Translations under genes and position numbers: made by a program | Notes under the pieces: model-generated | What the model saw: only the letters and a program-made list of their open reading frames with translations | Told to the model about the DNA's origin: nothing | Database searches by the model: none | Origin: an uncultured Desulfobulbaceae bacterium | Lineage (GTDB): Bacteria > Desulfobacterota > Desulfobulbia > Desulfobulbales > Desulfocapsaceae | DNA length: 64,000 nt | Direction of reading: 5' to 3' | NCBI GenBank assembly: GCA_903887485.1 | Contig: CAISPV010000110.1 | Location: 62,001 to 126,000, forward strand | Shown here: one piece after another, positions 52,040 through 61,896 of the stretch | How positions within the stretch are numbered: position 1 is the first letter of the stretch | Layout of the letters: each line of letters opens with the position of its first letter

Positions 52040-52789
52040 TTAGTGGTTTGGGCTAGGATTTGGCGTTGGCCTTGGTGATGGCCTGGGTGTTGGCCTTGGA
52101 GTTGGTGGTGGTGTCACATGTGTCTCGTTGTCGTTGTCTCTCTGTAACAAGTATATTGCTGTAACTACCCCCGCTGCCACTGCCCCAGCTATAAACAGAC
52201 CGTTATTATTATCAGTATCAATATTAGTGTTATGACCAGCACCAGGCACATCTGCCATTGCCAAGACAATTTTTTCATTTGCACCAACAGACTTCATGCC
52301 GTTAGCCGTTGCAAAAATCAACCGTCCTTCCTTGACACTGATTTCAGTTTTTCCATCCTTATTTACTTTCACACTCCCGCGCACAGCAGGACTACTTGCC
52401 GCATTAAAAACTATTTCAGCAACACTATATATGCCTTCGGGAGTGTGAAAAGCTATCTTGCGAGCTTTATCAGTAATAACATAATCCACACTACCTGCAC
52501 GTAAGAACAACCTGAAAGTATCCGCTTCATTTTTAATGGCAAATTTTGCCTGATCAGCTGCTACCAGGGAGATCCCTTCTGACTTGACCATGCATTTACC
52601 GTCACAAACCAGCATGGCCTCATCTTTAAGTGGATTTTGGCCTGAAAGCTTATCAACCAGCTTATCACCTTTCATAACCGAGAAATCCCCTTGACCAATA
52701 CTTCCACCCTGTGCTGCAACTGCTGCAGTTGTTGCCATTCCAAAAGCCAATACAAAGCACAGTGACACTATACTCAATTTTTTTCTCAT
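52040..52789 (-). CDS. FecR-domain secreted protein with Pro/Arg-rich tail
   Basis: 249 residues from the ATG at 52789, preceded by AAGGAGG (a strong ribosome-binding site); a start 21 bp earlier is less likely. Signal peptide MRKKLSIVSLCFVLAFGMAT, a FecR-like domain (about 30-180, VRGSVKVNKDGKTEISVKEG), a transmembrane segment GLFIAGAVAAGVVTAIYLLQ (about 203-222) and a repetitive tail (PTPRPTPRPSPRPTPNP). No sigma factor gene is near, so this is not a classic FecR anti-sigma factor. It is the first gene of the polysaccharide locus; its role is unknown. Confidence 0.75.
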   Translation of the reverse strand: MRKKLSIVSLCFVLAFGMATTAAVAAQGGSIGQGDFSVMKGDKLVDKLSGQNPLKDEAMLVCDGKCMVKSEGISLVAADQAKFAIKNEADTFRLFLRAGSVDYVITDKARKIAFHTPEGIYSVAEIVFNAASSPAVRGSVKVNKDGKTEISVKEGRLIFATANGMKSVGANEKIVLAMADVPGAGHNTNIDTDNNNGLFIAGAVAAGVVTAIYLLQRDNDNETHVTPPPTPRPTPRPSPRPTPNPSPNH

Positions 52790-53163
52790 ACGTCCTCCTT
52801 TCTGGTTCATTGGATAAAAACCCTGTCAGCCATAGGGCATAGTTTTGATCAATTGATCAAAACCAATGAATAATAACCTGTAACTTTGGCAAACCCCACT
52901 CCTTCTTAATTTTCTTTCAAGAAAAAAAGTACTTATAACTACTGAATAGACTGAATAGTACTGGACAATTAGTTATAATGATAGTTATTTATACCATATT
53001 AATGATTCCTATCACAAGACATTTAAAAGCAAAACTGAATTTTCCCACTACCGTACGTCATTCGCAACAGCAGAGTTACGATGGAATGAACTACCGATTT
53101 ACGTGGAACAGGGCAAAGAGTTTCAAAATTATCGTTCAAAGCCTCTTTAAAAAAATAACTATC
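52790..53163. other. Divergent promoter region between fecR-like gene and htrA
   Basis: 374 bp without a gene. The plus-strand sequence TATAAT at 52974-52979 is a perfect -10 but its -35 is weak (CTGAAT at 52951-52956). Tandem 9-bp repeats ACTGAATAG lie at 52941-52958. The open frame upstream of the htrA start is not a likely coding region. The region must carry the promoters for both the capsule locus and htrA. Confidence 0.45.
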
Positions 53164-54306
53164 ATGACCTTTCTCAAGCCCAAAACACTCCTTTCCGTTT
53201 TCTCAACCATTATTATCCTGTTTATCCCGGTTGCCGGTATTGGCGCGGAAAATATCGATGCCCGGACAGCAACACTGATTGATACGGCGGAAGCATTTCA
53301 CGCTGTTACCCAGAAGGCAAAACCTGCTGTTGTTTATGTTTATGTAAAAAAAGTGACAACGGACAACACCGCCGAGAAACAAGCCTCGGACAAATTCTTC
53401 AACGACCCCCTCCTTCATAGTTTCTTTGGAGAAGAAAATAACAGCAAGGACCATGCCCTTGGCGACAGGCAAACAACATTCGCTCACGGATCTGGATTTA
53501 TTATCAATAAAAACGGCTATATCCTCACAAACTCCCATGTCATCAACAACGCGCAGGAGATATCCATCCGCCTTATAGACAAGCGAGAGTTTACGGCTAA
53601 AGTAATCGGCCAGGATCAGAAATCGGATGTGGCTCTGATAAAAATCGATGCAGAGGAGCTTCCGGTAATATCCATGGGAGACTCCTCGTCGCTCAAGGTC
53701 GGAGAATGGGCGCTCGCCATAGGATCACCTTTTGAGATGCTGCAAACAGTCACCGCCGGGATTATCAGCGCCACAGGACGAAGCAGTGTCGGTATCAGCG
53801 AATACGAAGATTTCATCCAGACCGATGCGGCTATCAATCCTGGCAATTCAGGCGGCCCGCTTCTCAACATTCATGGCCAGGTTGTCGGAATAAACACGGC
53901 CTTTCTGACGCAAACCGGCGGGTATATGGGGGTTGGTTTTGCCATTCCGATCAATATGGCAAAAATAATTGCGGAGCGACTGCAAAAAGACGGAAAAATG
54001 ACACGAGCATGGCTGGGGGTTGCGCTCAAGGACATTTCCCCTGATGAGCTTAAGACGCATAATCTGACCACCGATGCAGCCAATGCCGCCCTCATCAGCA
54101 AAATCGAGGCAAATGCGCCAGCTGCAAAGTCTTCTCTGCAAAAGGGAGACTTGATTGTATCCATGGATGATATCAGTATTGCCGGAGCGGCCGATCTTCG
54201 CAACCGGGTCGCCCTGAATGCACCAGGAACAACCATCACTCTGCAATATCTCCGTGACGGTCGAAAGCTGTCAACGACGGTGACTTTAGGCGCCAAGGAA
54301 GAATAG
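53164..54306 (+). CDS. HtrA/DegP-like serine protease
   Basis: 380 residues from the ATG at 53164, chosen because it begins a signal peptide (MTFLKPKTLLSVFSTIIILF ... AGIGAE); an in-frame frame extends 62 codons upstream but has no secretion signal. Trypsin-like domain with the triad H125 (LTNSHVIN), D155 (SDVALIKID) and S229 (NPGNSGGPL). A single PDZ domain (about 285-375, LGVALKDISPDELKTH) follows. It degrades or refolds damaged periplasmic proteins. It diverges from the capsule operon. Confidence 0.92.
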   Translation: MTFLKPKTLLSVFSTIIILFIPVAGIGAENIDARTATLIDTAEAFHAVTQKAKPAVVYVYVKKVTTDNTAEKQASDKFFNDPLLHSFFGEENNSKDHALGDRQTTFAHGSGFIINKNGYILTNSHVINNAQEISIRLIDKREFTAKVIGQDQKSDVALIKIDAEELPVISMGDSSSLKVGEWALAIGSPFEMLQTVTAGIISATGRSSVGISEYEDFIQTDAAINPGNSGGPLLNIHGQVVGINTAFLTQTGGYMGVGFAIPINMAKIIAERLQKDGKMTRAWLGVALKDISPDELKTHNLTTDAANAALISKIEANAPAAKSSLQKGDLIVSMDDISIAGAADLRNRVALNAPGTTITLQYLRDGRKLSTTVTLGAKEE

Positions 54307-54334
54307 GCTATTGAGCACTAAAACTGCTGCCGGA

Positions 54335-56851
54335 TTATTGCTCTGACTCTACGAAAGCCTTTACTTCCAGGGGCAGAAAATCAATCTGCAAAGTACCATT
54401 GACCGCCATCGCCTTGCTGCCATCAAAGAATTCCCGCCAGACCAATTTTTTCCCTGTCGAAAGTGACAAAGATGCCCTGGTGTAGGTTGGCAGGGTATTC
54501 ACACACAGGAGCATCTGTTCGGATTCATTTTCCTTATATACACAATGAACAGCCGGATTCCCTTTCGGATCGAACCTGTTCGCGGACAGCATTTCAACGG
54601 CAACGGGTTCCGGGTTGTTTATTCGTTTCAGCCAGGGAAGAATCTTTTGCAAACGTGCCACAACTCGCTGAAAATCCTTTTTCCCCTGTTCATCGGCAGT
54701 GATAACTGGAAATGTATAAAAATACACCCCTCTGCTGCCATGAATAATGGACAGAAAGGTGAGACAGTTCATTTCCTCAAAGGTTGGCAGTCTCGGCCAG
54801 CCGGAAGAACTCAACTCACTGCCGCCAAATGCCTGGATAACCGATTGCAGACGATTCCGACCGACAGAAGCAGCCGCCTGATCCATTGACTCGGAAAGCC
54901 AGGTCATCGGCATAAAAGGCACGGGATATTGATCGAGCATGAAGAAATCAGAACTTCCAACGTAATCCGCAATGTTCTGCGGCCTCACTATTGCCATGGA
55001 TGTTGGAATTCCGGGAAATCGATCATGGAGAATCCTTTGGATATCCAGGGCCTTCCAACGTGGAAAAGAATAAATCTCCGGTTCATCATTGACATAAAAG
55101 CTGAATCTGCCTTTGGAAAAACGATCAGCCAAGGTGTCGACAGCTACGAGCAGCTCTTCAGGGTTATGCGGCACCGAGAGAAGACAATGCATGTCATTGT
55201 GTATACACGCATCCATAGATTTCTCATTCATACGAATAACAGCGCTGTTTAGGCCCATTTCTTTCATCATCGAGATATTGTCGGCACTCGCTCCATAGGC
55301 GCCAATCGGGAAGAAATTGGTATCACCTGTAAGATTCTGCTCGACCGGCCGGGAGACATCTTCAACCAATTCGGGATTCTGCATCCAGAACGTCGTACCC
55401 GGAGCATTGTTTTTAAAGGAGAAAAATCTCTCAGATTCCTTCAGGTCTTGAGGACAGTGGACAGAGACGCGAAGGTTTTGAAACCGCCCGACACCACGAT
55501 GGGTGTTAAGCAAATATTGCCGGCCCCATACCTCAATCTCCGGGTACGCAGATCCATTGAGATCCTCCCGAAAAAAGTCTGCGGAGAATCGATACGTTTT
55601 CCGGGGATCACACGCAGGGAGAGCTGTTTTCCATGCTCCCTGGCGATCGAGACCGGCAGTTACCCCCAGTGTTCCGCTGTTCTTTTTAGTGTCTGGTTGG
55701 AAGAGATATTTGGTGTCAACAGCAGCAGTGCCTTGTTGCCAGGAAGTCGGCGCCTGCTTGTCTCCTTTGGAAGTTATGGTGAACTCCAGAGGCGGGAGAA
55801 GATTTATCTTCGCGTCGAAATCCCTCAACAACGGCCACAAATTCTCTTTCATATCAGAATAAATAAAGACCAGAAGACCTTCAGCCCCGCTTTGGGAGAC
55901 TGACTGTACGGATTTTGTAAATTCATCCGGTGCGACATCAGCTGATTGAATAATCGGCCAAACAGCTTTTTCAGCCATATCCTGAAAATATTCGCTGATA
56001 TCCCTGACCCATTCCACAGGCTGCCCAACCATAACATAATAGACCATGGGCGATAACACATCCACATAAGGGGCAATCTGGGTTGCATCCTGGGCTAATT
56101 GCCTTAACACCGCGCCTTGCCGCTCCCCTTGGGTCCAGGGAACAAGAAAAACACCGAGTTTGATCTTTTTCGTTGTCTGTACCTTTTCCACCACGGAACG
56201 GGCTTCACGGACAAATGAGGTGATCTGTTCCTTTTTCCATTGCCGCCATTTTGATTCTGCATGTTTATGAATCCAGTCAGCCGCCTCGGCGGTAGTCATA
56301 TTACCAGGAACATCAACTCCCTTTTCAATCTGGAAAAGCTTAAGACAACGCGGACAATAACAGGTATCCGGGATTTCTGGCTGTTTCTCTTCCCAACGTC
56401 CGGGGTATCTGAGGAAATCAAGCCACACCCCGTTAATACCGTCAGCTCCCCCATATTCCTGCAGCCAGGAGGCAAGAAGGGCCAGCCGTTCTTCACGCCA
56501 GGCAAAGTGTGTTGGGCAAACCCCGCCATGTTGAGACGAGACAGCCTTGCCCGAAGCCGTGACTGGGACTGAATCAGGATATTTTTTCCAGGCCCCGACT
56601 CCTCCGAAAACATTCAGGGTCAGATATACCTGGAATCCTGCTTTACTTAAGCGCGAGATTGTCTGCTGATGAGGAGGGACAAAAACTGTTTGAACGTGAG
56701 CATCCAGAAGATGTTGCACCGTTTTTTCAATATCGTCGGCAGGAATCCCGTACATTCCACGAACGGTTTCCGTTCTGCCAGGAAGAACATCACCGGCAAA
56801 GACGAGGAAGAGAGTCAAGAGCGACACCATCAGAACAAGTGTCTTTTTCAT
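54335..56851 (-). CDS. Secreted GH-like TIM-barrel protein
   Basis: 838 residues with a signal peptide (MKKTLVLMVSLLTLFLVFAG). The N-terminal barrel (about 30-340) has GINGVWLDFLRYPGRWEE and the paired cysteines DTCYCPRC, resembling glycosyl-hydrolase-like (GHL10/PgaB-like) domains. A beta-rich middle follows. A C-terminal barrel-like part (about 510-760) has SFYVNDEPEIYSFPRW and FMLDQYPVPF. It probably acts on glycans in the periplasm or outside. The substrate is unknown. It is outside the capsule operon but may serve it. It is convergent with htrA, 28 bp apart. Confidence 0.65.
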   Translation of the reverse strand: MKKTLVLMVSLLTLFLVFAGDVLPGRTETVRGMYGIPADDIEKTVQHLLDAHVQTVFVPPHQQTISRLSKAGFQVYLTLNVFGGVGAWKKYPDSVPVTASGKAVSSQHGGVCPTHFAWREERLALLASWLQEYGGADGINGVWLDFLRYPGRWEEKQPEIPDTCYCPRCLKLFQIEKGVDVPGNMTTAEAADWIHKHAESKWRQWKKEQITSFVREARSVVEKVQTTKKIKLGVFLVPWTQGERQGAVLRQLAQDATQIAPYVDVLSPMVYYVMVGQPVEWVRDISEYFQDMAEKAVWPIIQSADVAPDEFTKSVQSVSQSGAEGLLVFIYSDMKENLWPLLRDFDAKINLLPPLEFTITSKGDKQAPTSWQQGTAAVDTKYLFQPDTKKNSGTLGVTAGLDRQGAWKTALPACDPRKTYRFSADFFREDLNGSAYPEIEVWGRQYLLNTHRGVGRFQNLRVSVHCPQDLKESERFFSFKNNAPGTTFWMQNPELVEDVSRPVEQNLTGDTNFFPIGAYGASADNISMMKEMGLNSAVIRMNEKSMDACIHNDMHCLLSVPHNPEELLVAVDTLADRFSKGRFSFYVNDEPEIYSFPRWKALDIQRILHDRFPGIPTSMAIVRPQNIADYVGSSDFFMLDQYPVPFMPMTWLSESMDQAAASVGRNRLQSVIQAFGGSELSSSGWPRLPTFEEMNCLTFLSIIHGSRGVYFYTFPVITADEQGKKDFQRVVARLQKILPWLKRINNPEPVAVEMLSANRFDPKGNPAVHCVYKENESEQMLLCVNTLPTYTRASLSLSTGKKLVWREFFDGSKAMAVNGTLQIDFLPLEVKAFVESEQ

Positions 56852-57191
56852 ACTAACCTCCTTGGGTGAATAATTGATGGCTTTCCTCAGGTTTTCCTGC
56901 AGTTGGCCGCCGTTTTTTGTGTGATGGATTGCTTACGAATTCATCACGGTTCATACAATTTTTATGCAATCTCAAACAGGTACAATTTCTTATCTGACGA
57001 ACCATCAATGATGACCAGTTGACCAGGCCAAGTTCAGAGAATTTTTTAAGGCAAGACAATGTGACATGTTTCTGCGACTCCTGAAAAACAAAGAGAAACT
57101 AATCGAGTACGCATTCCCGTTTGACTTCAAAGGCAAAACTCTTCTAAATTCCTGCTTTCAGGTGAAAGAAGAGAGAGCGTTGAGTTGATGT
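56852..57191. other. Intergenic region between glk and the GH-like gene
   Basis: 340 bp with no convincing gene. It holds the terminator-like hairpin of glk at its right end (57139-57173) and presumably the promoter of the GH-like gene, which I cannot place. Confidence 0.5.
57139..57173 (-). terminator. Terminator-like hairpin after glk
   Basis: CTCTTCT (57139-57145) and AGAAGAG (57167-57173) pair over 7 bp with an inner CTTTC/GAAAG hairpin. On the minus strand the stem is followed by TTTTG. It lies 18 bp after the glk stop. Confidence 0.45.
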
Positions 57192-58238
57192 TTACATTCC
57201 ATCTGCAGAGGCCTGTTGCATCGTGGCACAAGATGAGGACACCATCGCAGCTCCATAGCTGGCAGCGCCCAGCAAGGCGGCATCTTTTCTGGTAATCATA
57301 CGCACCGGGATAGTCGCCATCAGCGCCGCCATCTTTTCTTTGTTGTTGAAGGCCGCAAGCAATGGGGCAAAGGAGATCCGGCCGGCAAGATGCAGCATGA
57401 TCCCGCCGCCAATGTACAAGCCGCCGGTACTGTACAGTTTCAGGGCAAGATTTCCTGCCTCGGCCCCCAGGATGGTCAGAAAAAGTTCTATGGTCTTCCG
57501 GCATACAAGGCAGGGATTCTCACCATCGAGGGCGCCATTGACAATCACCGGGGTCTGATCCCCGACCGTTGCCAGCGCCGCACGAACCGCCGGTGCTTCC
57601 TCCATCCCCGAGGCCTTGAAAAAAGCATAGAGAGTGGGAATCCCCAAACCGGAACAGAGCATTTCATAGCTGATCGGGACAGACCATGGATGCTGTCGGC
57701 GCTTCCAGTCAAGCAGGGCGGCCTGGGTGGCATCGGTCGGGGCAAAATCGGCATGACCGCCTTCTGTCCCCTGGGCCCAGATCACTTCTCCAGTCTGCGC
57801 CAGAAACCCCTCGCCCAGACCGGTTCCCGGGGCAATCACCGCCCGAACGCCGCCAGGGATCTCTTGTCCAGTTTGCAATTCCAGACAATCATCTTCCTGC
57901 AGGAGGGGGAGGGATGAACAAACAGCGGTCAGATCATTGATCAACCACACCCCGGCAAAACCAAAACGCTCCGCCACCAACGATGCCCTGATCATCCAGG
58001 GGAGATTGGTCATCTCGGCCTGACCATTGCCAACAACCCCTGCCACGGCCAGGCAGGCATATTCCGGCACATGTCCTGTCTCCCCCAAAAAGGTGCTGAC
58101 AAGCTCCAGAATGCCACTAAAGTTGCGACTGGCATAAATGCCCTGCACCAGTGGCGCTGACCTCAGATCGCCCTGAAGGTCAAAAACCGCCAGGACGCTC
58201 TTGGTTCCACCTATATCTGCTGCCAGAAGAAGGGACAT
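57192..58238 (-). CDS. glk: Glucokinase
   Basis: 348 residues from the ATG at 58238 (MSLLLAADIGGTKS); an ATG 12 bp upstream is also possible. ATP-binding LAADIGGTKSVLAVFD, the proteobacterial Glk signatures LINDLTAV and APGTGLGEGF, and GGLYIGGGIM for ATP. It phosphorylates glucose to glucose-6-phosphate. It diverges from def, with a 457-bp gap. Confidence 0.9.
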   Translation of the reverse strand: MSLLLAADIGGTKSVLAVFDLQGDLRSAPLVQGIYASRNFSGILELVSTFLGETGHVPEYACLAVAGVVGNGQAEMTNLPWMIRASLVAERFGFAGVWLINDLTAVCSSLPLLQEDDCLELQTGQEIPGGVRAVIAPGTGLGEGFLAQTGEVIWAQGTEGGHADFAPTDATQAALLDWKRRQHPWSVPISYEMLCSGLGIPTLYAFFKASGMEEAPAVRAALATVGDQTPVIVNGALDGENPCLVCRKTIELFLTILGAEAGNLALKLYSTGGLYIGGGIMLHLAGRISFAPLLAAFNNKEKMAALMATIPVRMITRKDAALLGAASYGAAMVSSSCATMQQASADGM

Positions 58239-58250
58239 AAGGACATGCAT

Positions 58251-58707
58251 ACCTCAAAAAAAGAGTGATCCGCTTGTTCATTCTTACTCTTTCCCGGAGT
58301 TGGAATAACCAAGGGACTTGACACGATAAACATAATGATGATACCGAATACCTTACGACTTTAATCCATACGCTTAAAGCCAAACTTTGGAGGAAAATTG
58401 CTATTTATTTTAACCTTCCATTTTTTGTCACGATAACATCGTCATGATTTGTAAACAATCACAGAAATTCAATAATTGGAAATTTCACCCATCCATAAAG
58501 AGTAAAAGAGATGGTCACGAGTCCACTTATCGACACCAGATACTTCCGTATGAAGAAGATGTCAAACCAGCCCCGTCTTATGGCGTAAATCCGATCTCTG
58601 TGTTATAATTTATTTTTTGAATAAGATAGAAAAAAGAAACCTCATCCTTCTCTCCTTGTCGGAGAGGGTTTTACACAAGCCTCAACAAAAACATTATATT
58701 CTTTTCC
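58251..58707. other. Intergenic region between glk and def
   Basis: 457 bp with no gene seen. A perfect TATAAT lies at 58604-58609 (plus strand), though without a good -35, about 100 bp ahead of def. A hairpin (CTCTCC at 58650-58655, GGAGAG at 58661-58666, followed by GGTTTT) resembles the REP-like CTCTCC...GGAGAG sequences. Confidence 0.5.
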
Positions 58708-59226
58708 ATGGCCATACGTACAATTTTAGAATTTCCAGACCCGGTCCTCCGTCAGCAGGCACAACCGATCACCGTTTTTGACGAAAGACTCATCGAACTG
58801 GTCAAAGACATGACCGAGACCATGTATGACGCGCCCGGCATTGGTCTGGCCGCGCCTCAGGTTGGCGAGTCCATCCAGTTGATTGTGGTCGATGTGGCCA
58901 AGATCGAAAAGGAGCAAAAGGTCCTGGCCATGATCAACCCCCGGCTTATTGGTCATGAAGGAACCCAGGTCGACGAGGAGGGCTGCCTCAGTGTCATTGA
59001 GCTGACCGCCAATGTCAAACGGTATAAAAAGGTCACTGTCTCCTATCAGAATCTGAGCGGAGAGCCCAAAGAACTGACCGCCGAAGACCGCTTTGCCGTT
59101 GTTCTCCAGCATGAAATCGATCACCTGCACGGGATTCTCTTTCTCGACCACCTGAGCGCCTTGAAACGTGCCCTTTACAAAAAAAAGGTCCAGAAGATGC
59201 TGGCCGAAAAAAAGGCAGAACGATGA
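58708..59226 (+). CDS. def: Peptide deformylase
   Basis: 172 residues. All three metal/active-site motifs are present: GIGLAAPQ (44-51), EGCLS (90-94, with the metal-binding Cys) and QHEIDH (133-138). It removes N-formyl groups from nascent proteins. The ATGA overlap with fmt makes the usual def-fmt pair. Confidence 0.96.
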   Translation: MAIRTILEFPDPVLRQQAQPITVFDERLIELVKDMTETMYDAPGIGLAAPQVGESIQLIVVDVAKIEKEQKVLAMINPRLIGHEGTQVDEEGCLSVIELTANVKRYKKVTVSYQNLSGEPKELTAEDRFAVVLQHEIDHLHGILFLDHLSALKRALYKKKVQKMLAEKKAER

Positions 59227-60173
59227 CAGGCACAAGCTTCCGCATCATCTTCATGGGAACCCCGGACTTTGCGGTCCCTGCCTTGCACCAACTGCTGAAC
59301 GGGCCGGACAAAGTGGTAGCGGTCGTTACCCAGCCTGATCGCCCTAAGGGCCGCGGTAAGAAACTGACCCCACCTCCAGTCAAAGTGGCGGCGGAACAGG
59401 CCGACATCCCGGTGCTGCAACCCACTAAAATCAGAACTGAAGAATTCAGTAATATTCTCAAGAGTTACAGACCAGACCTGATCGTTGTCGCCGCCTACGG
59501 CCGCATTCTGCCCGCTTCCATCCTGGAGCTTCCCCGGCTGGGCTGCATCAACATCCATGGCTCGCTATTGCCCTGGCACCGTGGGGCCGCCCCCATCCAG
59601 TGGGCAGTCATCAAGGGCGACAAGCTGGCAGGCGTCACCATCATGCAGATGGACGCAGGCATGGATACTGGCGACATCCTGTTGCCGGCAGCAATCCCCG
59701 TGAACGAAGACGAAACAGCGGGCAGCCTCTTTGGCAGACTTGCAGAACTGGGCGGCATCACCCTGATCCAGGCGCTCGACCTGCTGCGACAGAACAAACT
59801 CCCCCCGATCAAACAGGACCACAGCCTGGCCACCGCCGCCCCGCCGCTGACCAAGGAAGACGGCAGCATTGACTGGAAGAAACCAGCTACAGAACTGCAT
59901 TGTCTGATCCGCGGCCTTGATCCCTGGCCTGCCGCCTACAGCTTTATCGACGGCCAGCGTTTCCGTTTTTTTTCGCCGGAAATTGTCCATAAGGAGTGCC
60001 AGCAACCTGTCGGAACCCTGATCCTGGCCGACCCCCAAGGGCTGCTCATCGCCACCGCTCACAACTGCCTGCTGATCAAGGAGATCCAGCCGGAGGGGAA
60101 AAAACGCATGACGGTTGAGGCCTACCTGTGCGGCCACCCCCTGGCGTCTGGCATTCAACTCACCCGAGAATAA
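59223..60173 (+). CDS. fmt: Methionyl-tRNA formyltransferase
   Basis: 316 residues. FMGTPDFAVPALHQLL at the N-terminus, HGSLLPWHRGAAPIQWA (SLLPxxRGxAPxQ signature) and a C-terminal domain (about 210-310). It formylates initiator Met-tRNA, the counterpart of def, with which it overlaps by 4 bp. Confidence 0.96.
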   Translation: MTGTSFRIIFMGTPDFAVPALHQLLNGPDKVVAVVTQPDRPKGRGKKLTPPPVKVAAEQADIPVLQPTKIRTEEFSNILKSYRPDLIVVAAYGRILPASILELPRLGCINIHGSLLPWHRGAAPIQWAVIKGDKLAGVTIMQMDAGMDTGDILLPAAIPVNEDETAGSLFGRLAELGGITLIQALDLLRQNKLPPIKQDHSLATAAPPLTKEDGSIDWKKPATELHCLIRGLDPWPAAYSFIDGQRFRFFSPEIVHKECQQPVGTLILADPQGLLIATAHNCLLIKEIQPEGKKRMTVEAYLCGHPLASGIQLTRE

Positions 60174-60244
60174 CCGCCCAGATCTCTTCCACCAGCAAAG
60201 AGATCTTTTTTTTAATCCTGTTATACCATTTCCATATACAACCC

Positions 60245-61408
60245 ATGAAGATTGCCTATACTGACTGTTTTTCCGGAATCAGCGGCGATATGTTTCTGGC
60301 CGCCTTGCTCGATGCGGGCCTTGACGAAAATCTCCTGCGGCTGGAACTGGAAAAACTGGATATTGGCCCATTCGATCTCTCGATTACCACCACCAGACTG
60401 TCAGGAATCAAAGCGGCCAAGGTCGAGATCAGCGCCAGGGCTGATCAGCAGTTTCGCAACCTTGCCACCATCCTCGATATCCTGCAGACCAGCGACCTGG
60501 AGCCAATCATTATCGACAAGGCCGGCACGGTGTTCCAAACCCTGGCCCGTGCCGAGGCCAAAGTCCATGGCCTGCCCGTGGACACCATTCATTTTCATGA
60601 GGTGGGGGCCATCGACACCATCCTGGATGTGGTAGGCGTCACCTTCGGCCTGCATCATCTGGGGATAGAGCGGCTGATCAGTTCCCCGCTGCCCTGGGGG
60701 CATGGCTTTGTGGAGTGCGCCCATGGCCGCCTGCCACTCCCTGCCCCGGCCGTCTGTGAACTGCTGACAGGGGTTCCGGTCTATGCCGTTGACATGGCGC
60801 AAGAGCTGGTAACCCCCACCGGGGCCGCCCTGCTCACAACCCTGAGTCAGGGTTTTGGGCCGCTGCCGGACATGACCATCGACGCCACCGGCTACGGGGC
60901 CGGCAGCCAAACGCTTGCCAACGGGCAGCCCAATCTGCTGCGCCTGATCATTGGCCACAAGACAGAGCAATCCCAGACCGTTGAGATCATCGAGACCCAC
61001 CTGGACGACTGGAACAGCGAAGGGTTCCCCTATCTCTGCGAGCTCCTGTTCAAACAGGGAGCGCTCGATGTCAGCCTGACCCCGATGATAATGAAAAAAG
61101 GGCGGCCCGGCCAGCAGTTGCGCGTCATCTGCCACCAAGCCCATGGCCTGCAGCTGAAACAGACTATCCTCTCGGAAACCACGGCCATTGGCCTGCGCTT
61201 TCGCACAGAGGCCCGGCTGACCCTGGAACGTGAACAGGTGACGGTGAACACCCAATGGGGAAAGGTGGCGGCCAAGAAGGTGCAGACCCCGGCAGGACCC
61301 GTGATCTATCCGGAATATGAGGCCTGCAGAGAGATTGCTGAATCCGTGCATGTCCCCCTGCAACAGGTCTATCGAGCCGTGGTTCAGGGAAAAGAGGAGA
61401 AGGAGTGA
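60245..61408 (+). CDS. larC: LarC-family nickel-insertion protein (DUF111)
   Basis: 387 residues from the ATG at 60245 (MKIAYTDCFSGISGDMFLAA); an in-frame extension upstream overlaps fmt and is not likely. The motifs HFHEVGAIDTILDVVG and VTPTGAALL are typical of the family. LarC inserts nickel into the pyridinium thiocarboxylate cofactor of lactate racemase and related LarA enzymes. No larA/larB/larE is in the window. It overlaps pgpA's upstream region. Confidence 0.9.
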   Translation: MKIAYTDCFSGISGDMFLAALLDAGLDENLLRLELEKLDIGPFDLSITTTRLSGIKAAKVEISARADQQFRNLATILDILQTSDLEPIIIDKAGTVFQTLARAEAKVHGLPVDTIHFHEVGAIDTILDVVGVTFGLHHLGIERLISSPLPWGHGFVECAHGRLPLPAPAVCELLTGVPVYAVDMAQELVTPTGAALLTTLSQGFGPLPDMTIDATGYGAGSQTLANGQPNLLRLIIGHKTEQSQTVEIIETHLDDWNSEGFPYLCELLFKQGALDVSLTPMIMKKGRPGQQLRVICHQAHGLQLKQTILSETTAIGLRFRTEARLTLEREQVTVNTQWGKVAAKKVQTPAGPVIYPEYEACREIAESVHVPLQQVYRAVVQGKEEKE

Positions 61409-61410
61409 AG

Positions 61411-61875
61411 ATGGATCGAGTGATTATCGCCCTGGCGACAGGATTCTATGCGGGCAAACTGCCGATATGCCCGGGGACCTGGGGTTCACTTGTGGCCATC
61501 ATCCCCTGGTTTTTTTTGCGCAACCTGACCCTGCCGAGCTACCTGCTCATGCTGGGGCTGGTCTTTGTGGTCGGTTTTTTTGTCTCCGGCTCAGCCGAAA
61601 AACTACTGGATCAGGCCGATGCCGGCCCGATTGTCATTGATGAATTCTTAGGCATGTTCATCACCCTGGCCTGCGCCCCCGATCATCCAGCCGCCTGGAT
61701 ACTCGGCTTTTTCCTCTTCCGCTTCTTTGACATCGCCAAACCCTTTCCCTGCTCCTGGTTTGACCAGCGCATCCATGGCGGCATCGGTATCATGATGGAT
61801 GACGTGATCGCCGGGATCTATGCCCTGGCCAGCCTGCAGCTCATCTCGGTTTTATGGGAAACATTCAGGGCATAA
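61411..61875 (+). CDS. pgpA: Phosphatidylglycerophosphatase A
   Basis: 154 residues from the ATG at 61411, chosen because AAGGAG lies 5 nt upstream; a GTG at 61405 overlapping the larC stop is also possible. GFYAGKLPICPGTWGSL near the N-terminus, DEFLGMF and RFFDIAKPFPCSWFDQ match PgpA, an inner-membrane phosphatase that makes phosphatidylglycerol. Several hydrophobic helices are seen. Confidence 0.9.
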   Translation: MDRVIIALATGFYAGKLPICPGTWGSLVAIIPWFFLRNLTLPSYLLMLGLVFVVGFFVSGSAEKLLDQADAGPIVIDEFLGMFITLACAPDHPAAWILGFFLFRFFDIAKPFPCSWFDQRIHGGIGIMMDDVIAGIYALASLQLISVLWETFRA

Positions 61876-61896
61876 GCAACACATCCACAAGTCACC

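Noticed and set aside
60401-61363. A 320-codon minus-strand frame opposite larC
   Set aside because: It is entirely within the convincing LarC coding region, and its translation has no recognisable domain.
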